A stretch of 64,000 nucleotides of DNA from Paraclostridium bifermentans (GTDB lineage Bacteria; Bacillota; Clostridia; Peptostreptococcales; Peptostreptococcaceae), in contig NZ_CP079737.1 in NCBI RefSeq assembly GCF_019916025.1, positions 2,542,001 through 2,606,000 on the forward strand, in the 5' to 3' direction. Below, piece by piece: positions 54,192 through 62,533 of this stretch. The notes beneath the pieces were generated by a model that was given only the letters and a program-made list of their open reading frames with translations, ran no database searches and was not told the origin of the DNA. Position 1 is the stretch's first letter. The number at the start of each line of letters is the position of its first letter. A program made the translations under genes and the position numbers.

Positions 54192-54715
54192 ACAAGTTCT
54201 CCTATATCATCATTGTATATTGAAAATTCAATGCAATGTTTTTGTTTATTCTTAGATAGTTCTAATTTTATATTAACAATTCTACCATCTTTTTCTTTAG
54301 ATATGTATATGTCATCTATATAATCTCCTACTTCATATCCTGATTTGTATCCCATTCTCTTTATAAAAAGCTTCTTAGTTTTTTTATTTAAAAATAGTTC
54401 ATCACAGTCATTGCATTCAAAATTTGTTTTGGATTTATAGTAAATAGATTTTACTTTTGTAAGTTCAAACTCCTTACCAGTTAAAATCTGACTATTTTCT
54501 GTTTTTACATTAGTTATTTCTATATCTCCACTTAGCTCTTTTTCCATATGCTTTTGAATTTCTAAACCCTGCTGTTGTATTTCTATACTACTATAAATTC
54601 TTTTGTACATATTCATTGAAGTAAATAATAAACTGTACAGTATAATTAATACGATACTAGTTATTAACATAGATATTGAAATTTCTAATACAAGATAACC
54701 CTCTCTACGTTTCAT
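54188..54715 (-). CDS. Pseudopilin-like protein (type II/IV prepilin N-terminus)
   Basis: A 175-residue protein starting MKRREGYLVLEISISMLITSIVL: short basic leader, Gly before Tyr, Glu at mature position 5 and a hydrophobic helix, the class III prepilin signal cut by PilD. The globular part has CNDCDE. Part of a four-gene minor-pilin set within the aro operon. Confidence 0.8.
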   Translation of the reverse strand: MKRREGYLVLEISISMLITSIVLIILYSLLFTSMNMYKRIYSSIEIQQQGLEIQKHMEKELSGDIEITNVKTENSQILTGKEFELTKVKSIYYKSKTNFECNDCDELFLNKKTKKLFIKRMGYKSGYEVGDYIDDIYISKEKDGRIVNIKLELSKNKQKHCIEFSIYNDDIGELV

Positions 54716-55127
54716 ATATATCCTCTTTTAATAAAACTCTTCCGCTAAATGGAATTATAGTTATTTTTATTTTTCTATCTTTTGAATCAATTATTATAGT
54801 TTCTCCTTTTGAACTAAGTGTCCCATCTGATTTGAATTTTATTGTTGATGATGGATATGATAAACTCGAATTTTTAGGCAGGTATACCATTTTTACTATG
54901 TCGGTGTTTTCTTTTATTACATATCTAGGATTATCTTGTGTACTAATATTTTCTAGAAAAACACTAAGATTTCCATTTGAATTCATACTTCTAACATATC
55001 TTATATCTCCTACTAGCTGTCTTGCAAAAGAATCAATTTCATATTTTTGTGATTTTTCTTTTGGAAAACTTATCATTAATATAGTCATAATTATTCCTAT
55101 ACCTATTACAACTTCAACTAAAGTCAC
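54705..55127 (-). CDS. Pseudopilin-like protein detached from its leader by a 2-base insertion
   Basis: The frame starts at GTG 55127: MTLVEVVIGIGIIMTILMISF, the mature end of a prepilin without its leader. Just upstream, ATG 55144 behind AAGGAGACTT encodes MKREG then M and TGA. Removing the extra TG in GGAATGTGACT would join them as MKREG-MTLVEVVIG, a textbook prepilin signal. So this copy is either frameshifted, restarted at the GTG inside ATGTGA, or affected by a sequencing error. The remaining 140 residues look intact (GspH/FimT-like). Confidence 0.7.
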   Translation of the reverse strand: MTLVEVVIGIGIIMTILMISFPKEKSQKYEIDSFARQLVGDIRYVRSMNSNGNLSVFLENISTQDNPRYVIKENTDIVKMVYLPKNSSLSYPSSTIKFKSDGTLSSKGETIIIDSKDRKIKITIIPFSGRVLLKEDIYET

Positions 55128-55148
55128 ATTCCTTCTCTTTTCATTTTT

Positions 55149-55646
55149 CTAAGTCTCCTTATAATTGTATTTGAATACTCTCTTTTCATTTTCTTCGGTT
55201 GATTTAATATTTATTTTTACTGAGCATATAGCAGTTTTTTTAAAGTTCCTATCTTCTTTTTTTGATTCTATATCTAATTTTATATAACCACCATCTAGGT
55301 AAATGTCATTATTTACAACTCTTATTTTTAATTGATTATCTCCCATAGATTCTATAGATTTTATTATATTTATTTTGTTATTTCCTAAAAAGTGATTTTT
55401 AAAATTGCATTCTAAATCATTCTCTTCTATATTATTTTCAATTAAATTATTAACTTCTTCTACAATTTTGCTACATCCTAAATTTATGCCTCCTTTTACC
55501 TCATATTCCATCTTCACTGACTTTTCCTTTGTAGAAACTATATCATTATTTGTTTTAACCAGTTCTATACATCCTAAGCATATGCAACTTAATATAAAGC
55601 AACATAATAATGTTACTATAATCACTGATCCATTTCTTTTTTTCAT
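55149..55646 (-). CDS. PilX-like membrane protein in the minor-pilin cluster
   Basis: A 165-residue protein with N-terminus MKKRNGSVIIVTLLCCFILSC: a short basic leader, Gly-Ser and a hydrophobic helix, like PilX/GspK-type minor pilins, although Glu5 is missing. Ends about the region of the next gene's leader and sits between two pilin-like genes. Function inferred from context. Confidence 0.65.
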   Translation of the reverse strand: MKKRNGSVIIVTLLCCFILSCICLGCIELVKTNNDIVSTKEKSVKMEYEVKGGINLGCSKIVEEVNNLIENNIEENDLECNFKNHFLGNNKINIIKSIESMGDNQLKIRVVNNDIYLDGGYIKLDIESKKEDRNFKKTAICSVKINIKSTEENEKRVFKYNYKET

Positions 55647-56011
55647 GTTCTCACCACATAACTATCTATAATCATTTCTTTCTCTTCACAACTAACACAA
55701 ACAGAAACACGATAACAATTAAAGTAATCTCTTTCTTTTATCACTTCTGATTTTACATTGTATCCTTCAATATTTTTGCTAGTCCTTTTAAATAAATTTT
55801 CTTCTTTATTGTTTTGAATTACATCCTCTATGCTACACATTTCTTTTTTTGCCAAATTTATCATTTTACTTGTATTGTATGATTTTTCCAAATAAAAAAC
55901 ACTAGTTGAAAATATGCTTACAACTAGTGATGCCATTATTCCTATTAAGCTTAAAGATACAATGTTCTCTAAAATTAAATATCCGTTCCTCTTATGTTTA
56001 TAGTTATACAT
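55643..56011 (-). CDS. Prepilin-like protein (GspI/ComGD-like)
   Basis: A 122-residue protein: MYNYKHKRNGYLILENIVSLSLIGIMASLVV, with Gly-Tyr cleavage context, Glu5-like ENI and a hydrophobic helix. First of the four pilin-like genes; its start overlaps the end of aroE by 8 bp and its end overlaps the next gene by 4 bp. Confidence 0.75.
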   Translation of the reverse strand: MYNYKHKRNGYLILENIVSLSLIGIMASLVVSIFSTSVFYLEKSYNTSKMINLAKKEMCSIEDVIQNNKEENLFKRTSKNIEGYNVKSEVIKERDYFNCYRVSVCVSCEEKEMIIDSYVVRT

Positions 56012-56855
56012 TTTTTAGTATATCCTTTAACTTTTCATGCTCATTTGCATAAATACCGGTCCATATATTAAATCCTTCTACAGCTTGATTTATAAGCATA
56101 TCTATTCCATATACAATATCAAATTTATTTTTTTTAGCCCAAGAAATAAATTTAGTTTCATGAGGATTATAAACAATGTCACATACAAGTATATCTTTAT
56201 TAAGTAAATTGATGCTTTCATCTATTGGACAACTATCTTTATCTTTATCCATTCCAATAGGAGTAGTATTAATTATTATATTTATATTTTCTAAATCATC
56301 TTTAGTTATTTCATCTGTTGAACATTTTGAGTTTATACCAAAACTATCAATTAAAACATCAGATATTTCTTTAGCATTTTTTATAGTCCTATTTCTTAAA
56401 TTTATTTCTTTAGCTCCATTTGATGCCATTTCTATAGCTATACTTCTAGCAGCTCCTCCCGCTCCTATTATTAAAACTTTTTTATTGTAAATATCATAGC
56501 CCTTGTCTGTTATTGATTTTACAAACCCAACACCATCAGTATTGTATCCAATTAACTTTCCGCCTTCATTTTTTACAGTATTTACAGCTCCAATCAATAG
56601 AGCATTCTTATCTACTGCATCTAAATGTTTAATTATTTCCACTTTATGAGGAATAGTTACATTGCATCCTTTAATACCTAAAGCTTTAATTCCTTTTATA
56701 GCATTTTCCAATTCATCACTTTTAACATTAAAGCACATGTATTTCATATTCAGATTATTTTTTTTTATTAAATAGTTATGTATATTAGGTGAAAAACTAT
56801 GTTCAACAGGACTTCCTATTAAACATAATAAATTAGTCTTTGCATTTATATCCAT
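56004..56855 (-). CDS. aroE: Shikimate dehydrogenase
   Basis: A 283-residue NADPH-dependent enzyme: substrate domain GSPVEHSFSPNIHN and CNVTIPHKVEI (catalytic Lys), then Rossmann GAGGAARSIAIEMASNGA. First gene of the aroE-pilins-aroK-aroQ-pepP-efp run. ATG 56855 with AGGAGGTAATTAT. Confidence 0.94.
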   Translation of the reverse strand: MDINAKTNLLCLIGSPVEHSFSPNIHNYLIKKNNLNMKYMCFNVKSDELENAIKGIKALGIKGCNVTIPHKVEIIKHLDAVDKNALLIGAVNTVKNEGGKLIGYNTDGVGFVKSITDKGYDIYNKKVLIIGAGGAARSIAIEMASNGAKEINLRNRTIKNAKEISDVLIDSFGINSKCSTDEITKDDLENINIIINTTPIGMDKDKDSCPIDESINLLNKDILVCDIVYNPHETKFISWAKKNKFDIVYGIDMLINQAVEGFNIWTGIYANEHEKLKDILKNV

Positions 56856-56928
56856 AATTACCTCCTGTTAGCCTTTATTTCCATTTATTATATATATTAT
56901 ACAGCTTTGATTGTTCTTTTTTAAACTC

Positions 56929-56989
56929 AAAATAGGATATCTCAAATTAAAATTTGAGATATCCTATTTTAGTCGCTCAAGCAAAGCGA
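56929..56989. terminator. Long palindrome and small hairpin after the downstream kinase
   Basis: Arms 56929-56948 / 56951-56970 form a perfect 20-bp stem with a 2-base centre. Next to it TCGCT (56973-56977) / AGCGA (56985-56989) plus a T-run on the plus side. The minus strand contains GAGCGACT, a fragment of the motif in elements A and B. It follows the histidine kinase stop at 56994 by a few bases. Confidence 0.75.
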
Positions 56990-56993
56990 TTTT

Positions 56994-59276
56994 TTATAAA
57001 GCATTTATCATAGAGTATTCAGCATATATGGATTCTTTATTTAGTGTGCAAATTTTCTTTTCATTATAGTCTAAACTTTCTTTAATATCGAGGTTTATAT
57101 CTATCTCTATACTATTTTTATTTTCAACTATATTTATTTCACCTCCATAAATATTAATTATAGATTTTGCAACTTCTACATTCATATTTATATTATCTCT
57201 GGATTGATTATTTAGACATATATCTTTATCATATCGCCCTATATTTTTTATATATATATTTAAGCCTTTTATATTATCTAAAAGCTCAATATATATAGTA
57301 CTATTTTGTTTTGACTGTTTTATCAATTTACTAAAAAGTAGTAATATTATTCTTTCTATATCATAAGGATCTACTCTTACTAGCTTTTCTTCTATATTTG
57401 TATCAAATATAAATTTTATTTTATCATCTATTGAATATTTATTAATTTCAATTATTATGTCTTCAACTAAACTTACAACATCATAACAATCTACTTCTGG
57501 TTTATAAAAATCAGCTTCTAATTTAGTTAATGTCATTATATTTTCTATAAGTCTTAGAGAAATATAACTTTGTTTTTTTACTGAATTCGTAACAGCCGCT
57601 ATCAATCCACTTTCATTACTTAAGATCTCATCTTTGAAAACAGATTGAATCAATTGATTAGATGACATTATTAAATTTAATGGAGTTTTTAATTCATGCG
57701 ACATATTTATAAAAAAATGATTTTTTTGTTTATATTCTAGTTTTTTCTTAGCTATTTCTCTTTCTATATTTTCAGCCTTAACTTTTTCAGTTATATCATT
57801 CATTATGCCTATACATGTCATTTTATTATTTATTTCCAGGGTAATTCCCCCTAGTTCTACATCTATATATTTTCCTTTCCTATTTTGTATCTTATGTCGC
57901 ATAAATTTGACATCTTGTCCAAATTTATTTAAAACCCAAGAAATGTCTTTAATTATATGACTATCATTAAATTCATTTAAACTTTCAAAACCTGACATAT
58001 TCAAAAGTACTTCATTTACATAAGTAGTTTTTTTATCTTCAAAATCATATATATATATTCCTTGAGGAATAGCATTAACTAAAGATATGTAGTTTTTGGC
58101 ACTTTGTTCTATGCTTTTCAAAAGCACATTATACTCTGTAGTGTCCCTTATTATTGCTATATCTTTTTTTATATTATTTTCTTCAAAACTAGCTTTATTT
58201 ATATTTAAGTATTTTTTAGTATCTTTATTTAAATATCCTTCAAAACTTCCTTTTGATTTTGTATTTAAAATAAAATCTTTTAATCTATCTTCGTATATAT
58301 CAATTTCTAAATTATTATTATTGTTGTATGTAATTTCATTGTCCCTTGTTACCACAATAGTATGAGGTATAGTTTCTATAGTTTTTTTATACTTTATTTT
58401 GTTATAATCAATTATTTTCTGTGAATATTTTTTATATGTTATATCAGTCATTATACATATAACTCCAATTATTCGATTGTTCACTTTTAATGGAGTATAC
58501 TCACAGTCAAAATATCTATTGTCTTTGCTAATTATCTCTCTATTTAGCTTAATCCCTATATCATATACCTTTTGCACATCTAATAATACATCCGTACTGT
58601 TTTCTATACTCTTATTTAAAAAATGTGAAAACTTTATTTTGTAATTGCAACATGAGTATTCTTTCCAAACATTTGAAAAACTGCTGTCTTCATTTGAAAT
58701 ATATCCGTACTTATCTATTAAAATTACACACTTGTTATTTTGTTCTAATATTATATTTAAAATTTCTTTTTTATTGTTTAATACATCCAATAGTTTTTTG
58801 GTTTCTTTTTTGCTAGCTTTTAGATTATCATTTTTACCTTTAATTTTATTTTTAAGAATCTTTAAATCAATTACTAGATGACTGTTCTTGTCCCTATCTT
58901 TTTTTGAATATCTTCTTAAAACTATAAAAAACAATCCTATACTTATAAATGCATTCATTACTATGTTAAATTGCAAAAAATTTTTATTTAAAAATATTAT
59001 TAATAAAGATACTAAACACAAAGAGCCTATTTTAAGCTCTCTGTATTTGTATTTTTTAATATTAAAATTATAAATAGATTGTATAACCATAAAACTACTA
59101 ACAGTAGCAGCCATATATAAATATGGTGATTGCTTTAAATTTATAAAATTCAAAACTATAGATATTATCAACATCGAACTAATAAAAACTTTATTTTTTC
59201 TAGCATACGAGGAAATATAAAATCCACTAGCTAGTAAAATTGATATATTTAATATATATATCAGCTTATATCCCAT
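56994..59276 (-). CDS. PAS sensor histidine kinase with intact H-box but degenerate ATP-binding domain
   Basis: A 760-residue membrane protein. N-terminal multi-helix membrane region (to about 120), coiled coil, two or three PAS domains (about 180-490), then dimerization domain with phospho-acceptor H527 in FFINMSHELKTPLNL. The catalytic domain lacks its key residues: the N-box reads LLLFSKLIKQS instead of NLxSNAxKFS, DNGxGI has become KNIGRY, and no GxGL loop is visible. It cannot be expected to bind ATP normally. Preceded by its partner kinase with a 31-bp gap. Confidence 0.85.
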   Translation of the reverse strand: MGYKLIYILNISILLASGFYISSYARKNKVFISSMLIISIVLNFINLKQSPYLYMAATVSSFMVIQSIYNFNIKKYKYRELKIGSLCLVSLLIIFLNKNFLQFNIVMNAFISIGLFFIVLRRYSKKDRDKNSHLVIDLKILKNKIKGKNDNLKASKKETKKLLDVLNNKKEILNIILEQNNKCVILIDKYGYISNEDSSFSNVWKEYSCCNYKIKFSHFLNKSIENSTDVLLDVQKVYDIGIKLNREIISKDNRYFDCEYTPLKVNNRIIGVICIMTDITYKKYSQKIIDYNKIKYKKTIETIPHTIVVTRDNEITYNNNNNLEIDIYEDRLKDFILNTKSKGSFEGYLNKDTKKYLNINKASFEENNIKKDIAIIRDTTEYNVLLKSIEQSAKNYISLVNAIPQGIYIYDFEDKKTTYVNEVLLNMSGFESLNEFNDSHIIKDISWVLNKFGQDVKFMRHKIQNRKGKYIDVELGGITLEINNKMTCIGIMNDITEKVKAENIEREIAKKKLEYKQKNHFFINMSHELKTPLNLIMSSNQLIQSVFKDEILSNESGLIAAVTNSVKKQSYISLRLIENIMTLTKLEADFYKPEVDCYDVVSLVEDIIIEINKYSIDDKIKFIFDTNIEEKLVRVDPYDIERIILLLFSKLIKQSKQNSTIYIELLDNIKGLNIYIKNIGRYDKDICLNNQSRDNINMNVEVAKSIINIYGGEINIVENKNSIEIDINLDIKESLDYNEKKICTLNKESIYAEYSMINAL

Positions 59277-59307
59277 AATTTACGCCCCCTATGTATTTAT
59301 GGCCTTA

Positions 59308-61680
59308 TTAGAAATATATATCAGCAAACTCTATATGCATATTTTCAAATATAGAATCTTTTAATACATTTGTATCAACTAATTTTTTTTCATCTATATT
59401 TTCAAACTCTTTTAATGAGATTATAAACTCGCTACCTTTGCCTTCCTCACTATTTACATTTATATCCCCACCTTGTAATTTTAAAAATGCTTTTACTAAG
59501 GTTAATCCAACTCCACACCCTTCTGTATTTCTAGATAAGGTTTTATCAACTTGTCCAAACTTAGTGAATATAAATTTCAATCTATCTTTAGGTATCCCTA
59601 CTCCATTGTCCTTAACAGCTATATTTATAAAATCATTTTCTTTGTATATATATACTTCTATCAAGCTCCCAATTTCACTAAATTTTATAGCATTAGAAAT
59701 TAAATTTAAAATTATTTTTTGAACTTTCTCTAAATCTATTTTTAAAATACTATAATCTATATCACTATTAAATTTAATATATACACCTTTATCGTTTAAA
59801 TAGCCATTCACACAATCTACGATATGTTTTGTAAGATTTATAATATCACAGTACACAAATTCAACGCCGCAAACTCCATTTTCTACATCTACAATTTCAT
59901 TCATGTTGTTTATAACTCTTTGTAATCTATAACAGTTTTGTTTAACTAATTTTGTGTAATTTTCTATATGCTTGGAGTTAAATTCAGATTTATTTTGTTC
60001 TAATATCTTATTCATATTAGCTACATTATTTATAGGATCTTTTAGTAATTTAGATGTGTTTATTAAAAATTCATTTTTTACATGATGTTGAGCATTTACT
60101 AAATCGAGTTCTTTTATAGCTTCTAAAACTCTTTCTTCATTTTCTAGAAGTCTTACTATAGCTAATAACTGTTGTTCTTCTTTTCTATCTATTATAGTTA
60201 TACTTGCAAAACAACTTTTACTTTTATCTATTTCATACCTTTTAGTTTCTCCATAGTATTCATTAGAAATATAATCATTTATAAATTTATTTATGCTATC
60301 CATTTTAACTTGCTTTAAAATCTTTATCATGGATTTATTTTGATATACATAGTCTTTACTGTTTTTATCTATAACTACAATCCCGTCTGGTAAATTTTGT
60401 GCTAATGCTCTATATGTTTTTTGATTTGCTTCTAATTGTTTAAGTGCTTCTTCCATTTCTGTTATGTCTACAATTATACTCAATAAAATATTTGAATCGT
60501 CAGTTTCTATTTTTGTAGTTATCAATTCTATAAAAATGTTATCTACAGTTTTAAATTTATTTATGCATTTGCTTACTTTTCCAAGTTTGACTTCTTCTAA
60601 ACTTTCATTTAATTGATTTATTTCATTCATATGTATTTTACTTTTTAAATTTTCTAAGCTAATATTTTTTCTATTATTTTCTATTTTTAGTATTTTAAAA
60701 GCTGAGTCATTTATATACTTTATATCATTCATATCATGAATTATAACTCCATCAGTTAAAACATCCATAAGCTTCCTATATTTTTCTTCACTATCATTTA
60801 GTTGCTTTTGAATTAGAGTACTTTGTGTTATATCATTAAATATACATATTTTGATTTCTTTATTTTCTCTTATTTCTTTTGTACATATAAATCTATATAC
60901 CTTTTCTTCTTTATCATACAAATTTATTGACTCAAAACTATTTATTCCTACTTTATTAATCATATCTATACACTCTTGCCCATTTTTAAAATTAGTGCAT
61001 AAATAATTTAAAATATTAACCTTATTTAGATTAATATTTCTCCAAGAATTCTGATTACAGTAAATCATATTATTTTTTTCGTTTAACATAACTATAGGCA
61101 TATCAGACTCTTCAATAGATTTGTTTATATTTTTTTCTATTTTTAACGTATCTTCTTTATATTCAAATTGTTTTACTTCTTCATTTTTTATATTTAAATT
61201 TAGTACACTTATGTTTTCATTTATTTTTTTTAGTTTTTGTATGTTTTCATCGAGTTTTTCTTTTTTAATTTTCATATTATCTAGTATAAAAAACTTGCAT
61301 ATAAGTAAATTCATTAAAATATTCAAAGATATATATATATTAAAGTTAATCCCTATATAAATTAAACTTATAATATTTAATATTACTATAGATATAAAAT
61401 GTATGTTTTTAATCTTTAATTTGTGCCTTATAAAGCAAAAATACATAGATTTTATAAACGTGTATACAGCTAATATATACATATCTATTTTTGTAAATTT
61501 ATAATTGTTAGAAATTATATATACATATATCAAAACTTCTACAAAATATATAAAGTTTATATATTTTGTATTTTTAATTTTTTCAAAAAAACCTATGTAT
61601 ATACCATTTACGAGTGCAGCTATCATAATGATTAAGTTTATATCCAAGATTCTCCCAAAATTACTTGTATAATTAATCAT
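59308..61680 (-). CDS. PAS sensor kinase with intact ATP-binding domain but Lys in place of the H-box His
   Basis: A 790-residue membrane protein: about five to six membrane helices (to about 135), coiled coil, PAS domains (about 185-520). The H-box aligns as NTSKLLKDPIN where NISHELRTPLN is expected, with Lys544 (codon AAA, 60049-60051) at the His position. The catalytic domain is intact: N-box ILNLISNAIKFS, DNGVGIP (about 691-697), IFTKFGQ and GCGVGLTLVK. It lies just upstream of the complementary kinase, so it may phosphorylate that protein's H527 in trans. Confidence 0.85.
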   Translation of the reverse strand: MINYTSNFGRILDINLIIMIAALVNGIYIGFFEKIKNTKYINFIYFVEVLIYVYIISNNYKFTKIDMYILAVYTFIKSMYFCFIRHKLKIKNIHFISIVILNIISLIYIGINFNIYISLNILMNLLICKFFILDNMKIKKEKLDENIQKLKKINENISVLNLNIKNEEVKQFEYKEDTLKIEKNINKSIEESDMPIVMLNEKNNMIYCNQNSWRNINLNKVNILNYLCTNFKNGQECIDMINKVGINSFESINLYDKEEKVYRFICTKEIRENKEIKICIFNDITQSTLIQKQLNDSEEKYRKLMDVLTDGVIIHDMNDIKYINDSAFKILKIENNRKNISLENLKSKIHMNEINQLNESLEEVKLGKVSKCINKFKTVDNIFIELITTKIETDDSNILLSIIVDITEMEEALKQLEANQKTYRALAQNLPDGIVVIDKNSKDYVYQNKSMIKILKQVKMDSINKFINDYISNEYYGETKRYEIDKSKSCFASITIIDRKEEQQLLAIVRLLENEERVLEAIKELDLVNAQHHVKNEFLINTSKLLKDPINNVANMNKILEQNKSEFNSKHIENYTKLVKQNCYRLQRVINNMNEIVDVENGVCGVEFVYCDIINLTKHIVDCVNGYLNDKGVYIKFNSDIDYSILKIDLEKVQKIILNLISNAIKFSEIGSLIEVYIYKENDFINIAVKDNGVGIPKDRLKFIFTKFGQVDKTLSRNTEGCGVGLTLVKAFLKLQGGDINVNSEEGKGSEFIISLKEFENIDEKKLVDTNVLKDSIFENMHIEFADIYF

Positions 61681-61793
61681 ATATTCCCACCTTTTATCCC
61701 TTAATTTACTATTTACAATTATATTAGCAGATACTTTCCAAATATTTTGTCATTTCTTGAATAAGCAAAAAATAATTTTTATTTCTTAATAGC

Positions 61794-61820
61794 AAAAAAA
61801 GCCTTAATTAAGGCTTTTTT
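61794..61820 (-). terminator. Terminator overlapping the 3' end of sigK
   Basis: Stem AAAAAAGCCTT / AAGGCTTTTTT with the sigK TAA inside the loop region; minus strand ends in a T-run. Coding and termination signals share bases. Confidence 0.9.
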
Positions 61821-62454
61821 CACATTTTAATTCTTTTCTTAACTTTTTCAATGCTCGTTTTTCTATTCTAGAAACATACGATCTAGAAATATCCAACTTT
61901 TGAGCAATTTCTCTTTGTGTTTTATATCCAAGAGGAGTTAATCCATATCTTAACTTTACAATTTCTCTTTCTCTTGGACTTAATATATTTTCCAATTTTT
62001 CATAAAGCTTACTGATTTGAACCTTTAACTCTACTTGGTCTAAAATATGGTCTATATCAGTACCAAGTACATCAATTAAACTTATTTCATTACCTTCCTT
62101 GTCAGTGCCTATAGGATCTTGTAATGAAACTTGCACTTTATTTTTCTTATTAGTTCTTATGTTCATTAATATTTCATTTTCTATACATTTTGACGCATAC
62201 GTAGCTAATCGAGTTCCTTTTTCCACGTTATAAGTTTCTATAGCTTTTATAAGACCTATTGTCCCTATAGAAATAAGATCATCTTGATCTTCAGTTGAGT
62301 TATTATATTTTTTTGCTATATGCGCTACTAATCTCATGTTTCTTTCAATTAATACTTCCTTAGCTGATTCATCTTTTTCTAATTTAAATTTAGTTAGATA
62401 ATTATACTCTTCTTCAGGAGTTAAGGGTTTTTCAAAAGATTTTAATATAGTCAA
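61804..62454 (-). CDS. sigK: Sporulation sigma factor SigK, uninterrupted and without pro-sequence
   Basis: A 216-residue late mother-cell sigma factor: region 2 (LIERNMRLVAHIAKKY, DLISIGTIGLIKAI, CIENEILMNIR), QDPIGTDKEGNEISLIDVLG, and region 4 helix-turn-helix QREIAKKLDISRSYVSRIEKRAL. It begins at TTG 62454, directly after an in-frame TGA, and aligns with residue 21 of B. subtilis pro-SigK, so the membrane pro-peptide is absent, as in C. difficile. No skin element interrupts it. The TTG and AAGGGGTG site lie in a hairpin (62454-62511). Confidence 0.93.
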   Translation of the reverse strand: MTILKSFEKPLTPEEEYNYLTKFKLEKDESAKEVLIERNMRLVAHIAKKYNNSTEDQDDLISIGTIGLIKAIETYNVEKGTRLATYASKCIENEILMNIRTNKKNKVQVSLQDPIGTDKEGNEISLIDVLGTDIDHILDQVELKVQISKLYEKLENILSPREREIVKLRYGLTPLGYKTQREIAQKLDISRSYVSRIEKRALKKLRKELKCEKSLN

Positions 62455-62511
62455 TCAGGCCACCCCTTTCTTCCTTCCATGTCATTTTAAATTATATGAA
62501 AGTGGCCTGAT
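62454..62511 (-). promoter_or_regulatory. Hairpin covering the sigK ribosome-binding site and start
   Basis: ATCAGGCCAC (62511-62502 on the minus strand) pairs perfectly with GTGGCCTGAT (62463-62454); three G:U pairs or a further TTTC/GAAA can extend it. The 3' arm contains the GGGGTG Shine-Dalgarno and the first base of the TTG start codon. No T-run follows, so a terminator for the upstream PBP gene is less likely than control of translation. Confidence 0.65.
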
Positions 62512-62533
62512 AAAATTGCTTGTATAAAAAAAT

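Noticed and set aside
60049-60051. Missing histidine in the upstream kinase as a misalignment or sequencing slip
   Set aside because: The flanking H-box aligns without gaps, the codon is AAA (two changes from CAT), and the frame is intact on both sides.
61804-62454. Skin-type element or prophage at sigK
   Set aside because: Coding sequence is continuous and no integrase, recombinase or phage gene is present.
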